The position numbers were made by a program, and so were the translations under genes. A stretch of DNA of 6,046 nt, from assembly GCA_044222045.1 (NCBI GenBank), contig JBGAOB010000280.1, positions 1-6,046 on the forward strand, in the 5' to 3' direction. How positions within the stretch are numbered: the stretch's first letter is position 1; every line of letters begins with the position of its first letter. The notes under the pieces are model-generated. The model had not been told where the DNA came from and made no database searches. It was given only the letters and a program-made list of their open reading frames with translations. Shown one piece after another: positions 4,708-6,046 of this stretch. The stretch is from JBGAMH01 sp044222045. GTDB lineage: Bacteria; Eisenbacteria; RBG-16-71-46.

Positions 4708-6000
4708 ATGTCGAGTCTCTCGTTCGCTTCGCACCGGAATGCCGCGCTGCTGACGCTGCTGGCCGAGCTCGCCTCCCGCGATCGCTCCACCACCGCCGAG
4801 CTGCTGGCGGTGATCGGCGAGGTCGCCGCGCGACGTCTCCACCGTGGCTTGGGCTACGGTTCGATGTACCGCTACTGCCTGGGCGTCCTCCACATGTCGG
4901 AAGACGTGGCGTTCAAGCGCATCCAGGTGGCGCGGGCGGCCCGGAAGTACCCGCTGATCCTCGAGATGATCGCGGACGGACGGCTCCACCTGTCGGGGGC
5001 CATCCTGCTCGTGCCGCACCTGGCGCCCGGAAACGTCGACGAGCTGCTCGCCGAGTCCACCCACCGGACGAAGCGCGAGATCAAGCTGGTGCTGGCGAGG
5101 CGCTTTCCCGAGCCGGACGTGGCGACGGTGATCGAGCCCGTGGCGACGCGGGGTGCGGGCACGGCACCGATCGCGAGCCCGGGCAGCGCCGCCGCCGAGG
5201 CGGGCGTGGCCGCGGGCGCCTCCGCGGGTGCCGCGTCGGTGCCCAGCGCCCCGGCGCCGGGAAGACTGGATCCGGATCCAGTCGCCGCATCGCTGCCACA
5301 GCCCCAACTCGTGTCACCTGAACTGGTTCCGCAGTATCCGCGAGTCGAGCCGCTGTCGCCCAGCCGCTACGCGCTGCAGACGACGATCGACCAGGAGACG
5401 CACGACCTGCTGCGCTATGCACAGGCACTGCTCAGCGACGCGGTGCCCGACGGTGCCGTGCCGGAGACGCTCAAGCGCGCACTCCGCTCGCTGGTGGACC
5501 AGCTCGAGCGCCGCAAGTTCGGCGTCGGCGCGCGGCTGCGGAGCGTCAAGGACCCGAAGGACCCGCGCTACACGTCGCCGAAGGACCGCTGCGAGGTGGT
5601 CGTGAAGGACGAGGGCGCGTGCACGTTCACCAGCGATGACGGCCATCGCTGCGGTTCACGCACGAGGCTGCGGTTCCATCACAAGATCCCGTTCGCCAGG
5701 GGCGGCGACAACACGCCCGCGAACCTGACGCTGCACTGCGCCGCGCACGACCAGCTGCAGGCCGAGCGGGACTACGGCGAGGCGTTCGTGCAGGGGAAGG
5801 TCGAGACCGCGCAGCAGCAGCGAGCCGCGCGCCGCAAGGCCAGGGCGAGGCCAACGAGAGCCGAGAGCGAGTCCGCCACGATGGCCGCCGCCCGCCACGC
5901 GCGCGCCCGCGGACTCGCACCCGCCGACGTGCTGCAGTCGCGCACCGCCGCCGCCCAGGCGATGGCCGCGCTCGACCGGCTGCTGGAGCCCGCTCGATGA
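4708..6000 (+). CDS. HNH endonuclease domain protein of a family often multicopy
   Basis: The protein is 430 residues from ATG 4708; GTG 4705 directly before it adds one residue. Residues 15-138 form the helical N-terminal domain seen in this HNH family, with GYGSMYRYCLGVLHMSEDVA (49-68), RIQVARAARKYPLIL and THRTKREIKLVLARRFPEPDV. Residues 148-215 are a low-complexity Ala/Pro/Ser linker. Residues 216-275 (PLSPSRYALQTTID onward) are a second helical domain. The HNH nuclease spans about 290-358: likely zinc ligands Cys305, Cys315, Cys344 and His347, with His324-His325 and Asn339 as the HNH core. All key residues are intact. The C-terminal tail (363-430) is Arg/Ala-rich. Family relatives resemble the DUF222-HNH (REP13E12-like) proteins and occur in many copies per genome; their function is unknown, perhaps selfish or defensive. 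The linker contains an odd palindrome at 5264-5283. Confidence 0.92.
   Translation: MSSLSFASHRNAALLTLLAELASRDRSTTAELLAVIGEVAARRLHRGLGYGSMYRYCLGVLHMSEDVAFKRIQVARAARKYPLILEMIADGRLHLSGAILLVPHLAPGNVDELLAESTHRTKREIKLVLARRFPEPDVATVIEPVATRGAGTAPIASPGSAAAEAGVAAGASAGAASVPSAPAPGRLDPDPVAASLPQPQLVSPELVPQYPRVEPLSPSRYALQTTIDQETHDLLRYAQALLSDAVPDGAVPETLKRALRSLVDQLERRKFGVGARLRSVKDPKDPRYTSPKDRCEVVVKDEGACTFTSDDGHRCGSRTRLRFHHKIPFARGGDNTPANLTLHCAAHDQLQAERDYGEAFVQGKVETAQQQRAARRKARARPTRAESESATMAAARHARARGLAPADVLQSRTAAAQAMAALDRLLEPAR
5260..5343 (+). other. Patch of unlike codon use with a 20-bp palindrome inside the HNH linker
   Basis: In these 28 codons (residues 185-212), 14 end in A or T (for example aga, gat, cca, caa, tca, cct, gtt, tat). 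By contrast, the 20 codons at 5041-5100 of the same gene have none. The patch keeps the reading frame and sits between the Ala-rich linker and the conserved PLSPSRY segment. It looks like inserted or recombined DNA, or a fast-changing spacer under weak codon selection. Confidence 0.5.
5264..5283. repeat. Perfect 20-bp palindrome (10-bp half-sites)
   Basis: GACTGGATCC is followed at once by its exact reverse complement GGATCCAGTC. It contains two adjacent GGATCC hexamers. It encodes R/L-D-P-D-P in the linker. Unlike most inverted repeats here it is not made only of G and C, so chance is a poor explanation. It could be an insertion footprint, a nuclease or regulator site, or a transcript hairpin. 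Confidence 0.6.
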
Positions 6001-6046
6001 AGCTCGACTCCCGCGCAGGCGTCTCCGCGAGCGACGTGCGTCGTTC
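5997..6046 (+). CDS. Possible start of a further gene overlapping the HNH stop (partial)
   Basis: An ATG at 5997-5999 overlaps the HNH stop TGA (ATGA), the arrangement used by the sigma and anti-sigma genes. The frame stays open for the 16 full codons visible, MKLDSRAGVSASDVRR, and continues off the window. No Shine-Dalgarno is evident, so translation would depend on coupling. Sixteen residues do not allow a family to be named, and an open frame this short is common in GC-rich DNA. Confidence 0.3.
   Translation, partial: MKLDSRAGVSASDVRR

Noticed and set aside
4424..4708. 94-codon open frame between the Rid and HNH genes
   Set aside because: Its product is mostly Arg/Ala low complexity from TGCG-word repeats and it has no good ribosome-binding site. 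A candidate promoter lies within its 3' part.
5269..5280. Adjacent GGATCC hexamers as a cloning-linker artefact
   Set aside because: The reading frame and protein family continue unbroken on both sides, and the palindrome extends four bases beyond the hexamers on each side, so natural origin is more likely.
6018..6044. Small inverted repeat CGACG-TG-CGTCG near the right edge as a terminator
   Set aside because: The loop is too small for the full stem, there is no T run, and it would lie inside the possible new gene.
1..6046. CRISPR array, tRNA, rRNA or insertion-sequence ends
   Set aside because: No regularly spaced repeats, no cloverleaf or rRNA-like segments, and no transposase or terminal inverted repeats were found by reading the sequence.

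Overview
This window is very GC-rich bacterial DNA in which codons overwhelmingly end in G or C. The gene families, the loose -10 elements of the TAnnTT type and the N-terminal type of the HNH endonuclease suggest a Myxococcota, Eisenbacteria, Gemmatimonadota-like or similar soil/sediment bacterium. That placement is inference from style; no taxonomic marker gene is present.

Left arm (1-2478, minus strand): a tightly packed three-gene operon read leftwards. It encodes an ECF-type sigma factor, a soluble anti-sigma-like protein with a zinc-binding motif and a C-terminal beta-rich domain, and the first 394 residues of a TPR-repeat protein that runs off the left edge. The genes are joined by an ATGA overlap and a 1-nt gap, so translation is probably coupled. 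The same trio in other bacteria usually ends in a TPR-CHAT (caspase-like) protein; the part that would show a CHAT domain lies outside the window.

Centre (2479-4411): a divergent intergenic region holds a good promoter for the sigma operon, an 8+8 bp inverted repeat over its -35 element, and a foldable leader for a plus-strand GT4-type glycosyltransferase. After a 239-nt gap with its own promoter comes a small Rid-family (YjgF/YER057c/UK114) protein that lacks the catalytic arginine of true RidA.

Right arm (4412-6046): about 295 bases of low-complexity, CGTGCG-rich DNA with a candidate promoter, then an HNH endonuclease of a family often present in many copies per genome. Its variable linker contains a perfect 20-bp palindrome at the start of an 84-bp patch of unlike codon usage. 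This is the most unusual sequence signal in the window. A possible gene start overlaps the endonuclease stop codon and runs off the right edge.

Apart from the sigma operon, the genes look like independent single-gene units; nothing ties the glycosyltransferase, Rid protein and HNH protein into one pathway.
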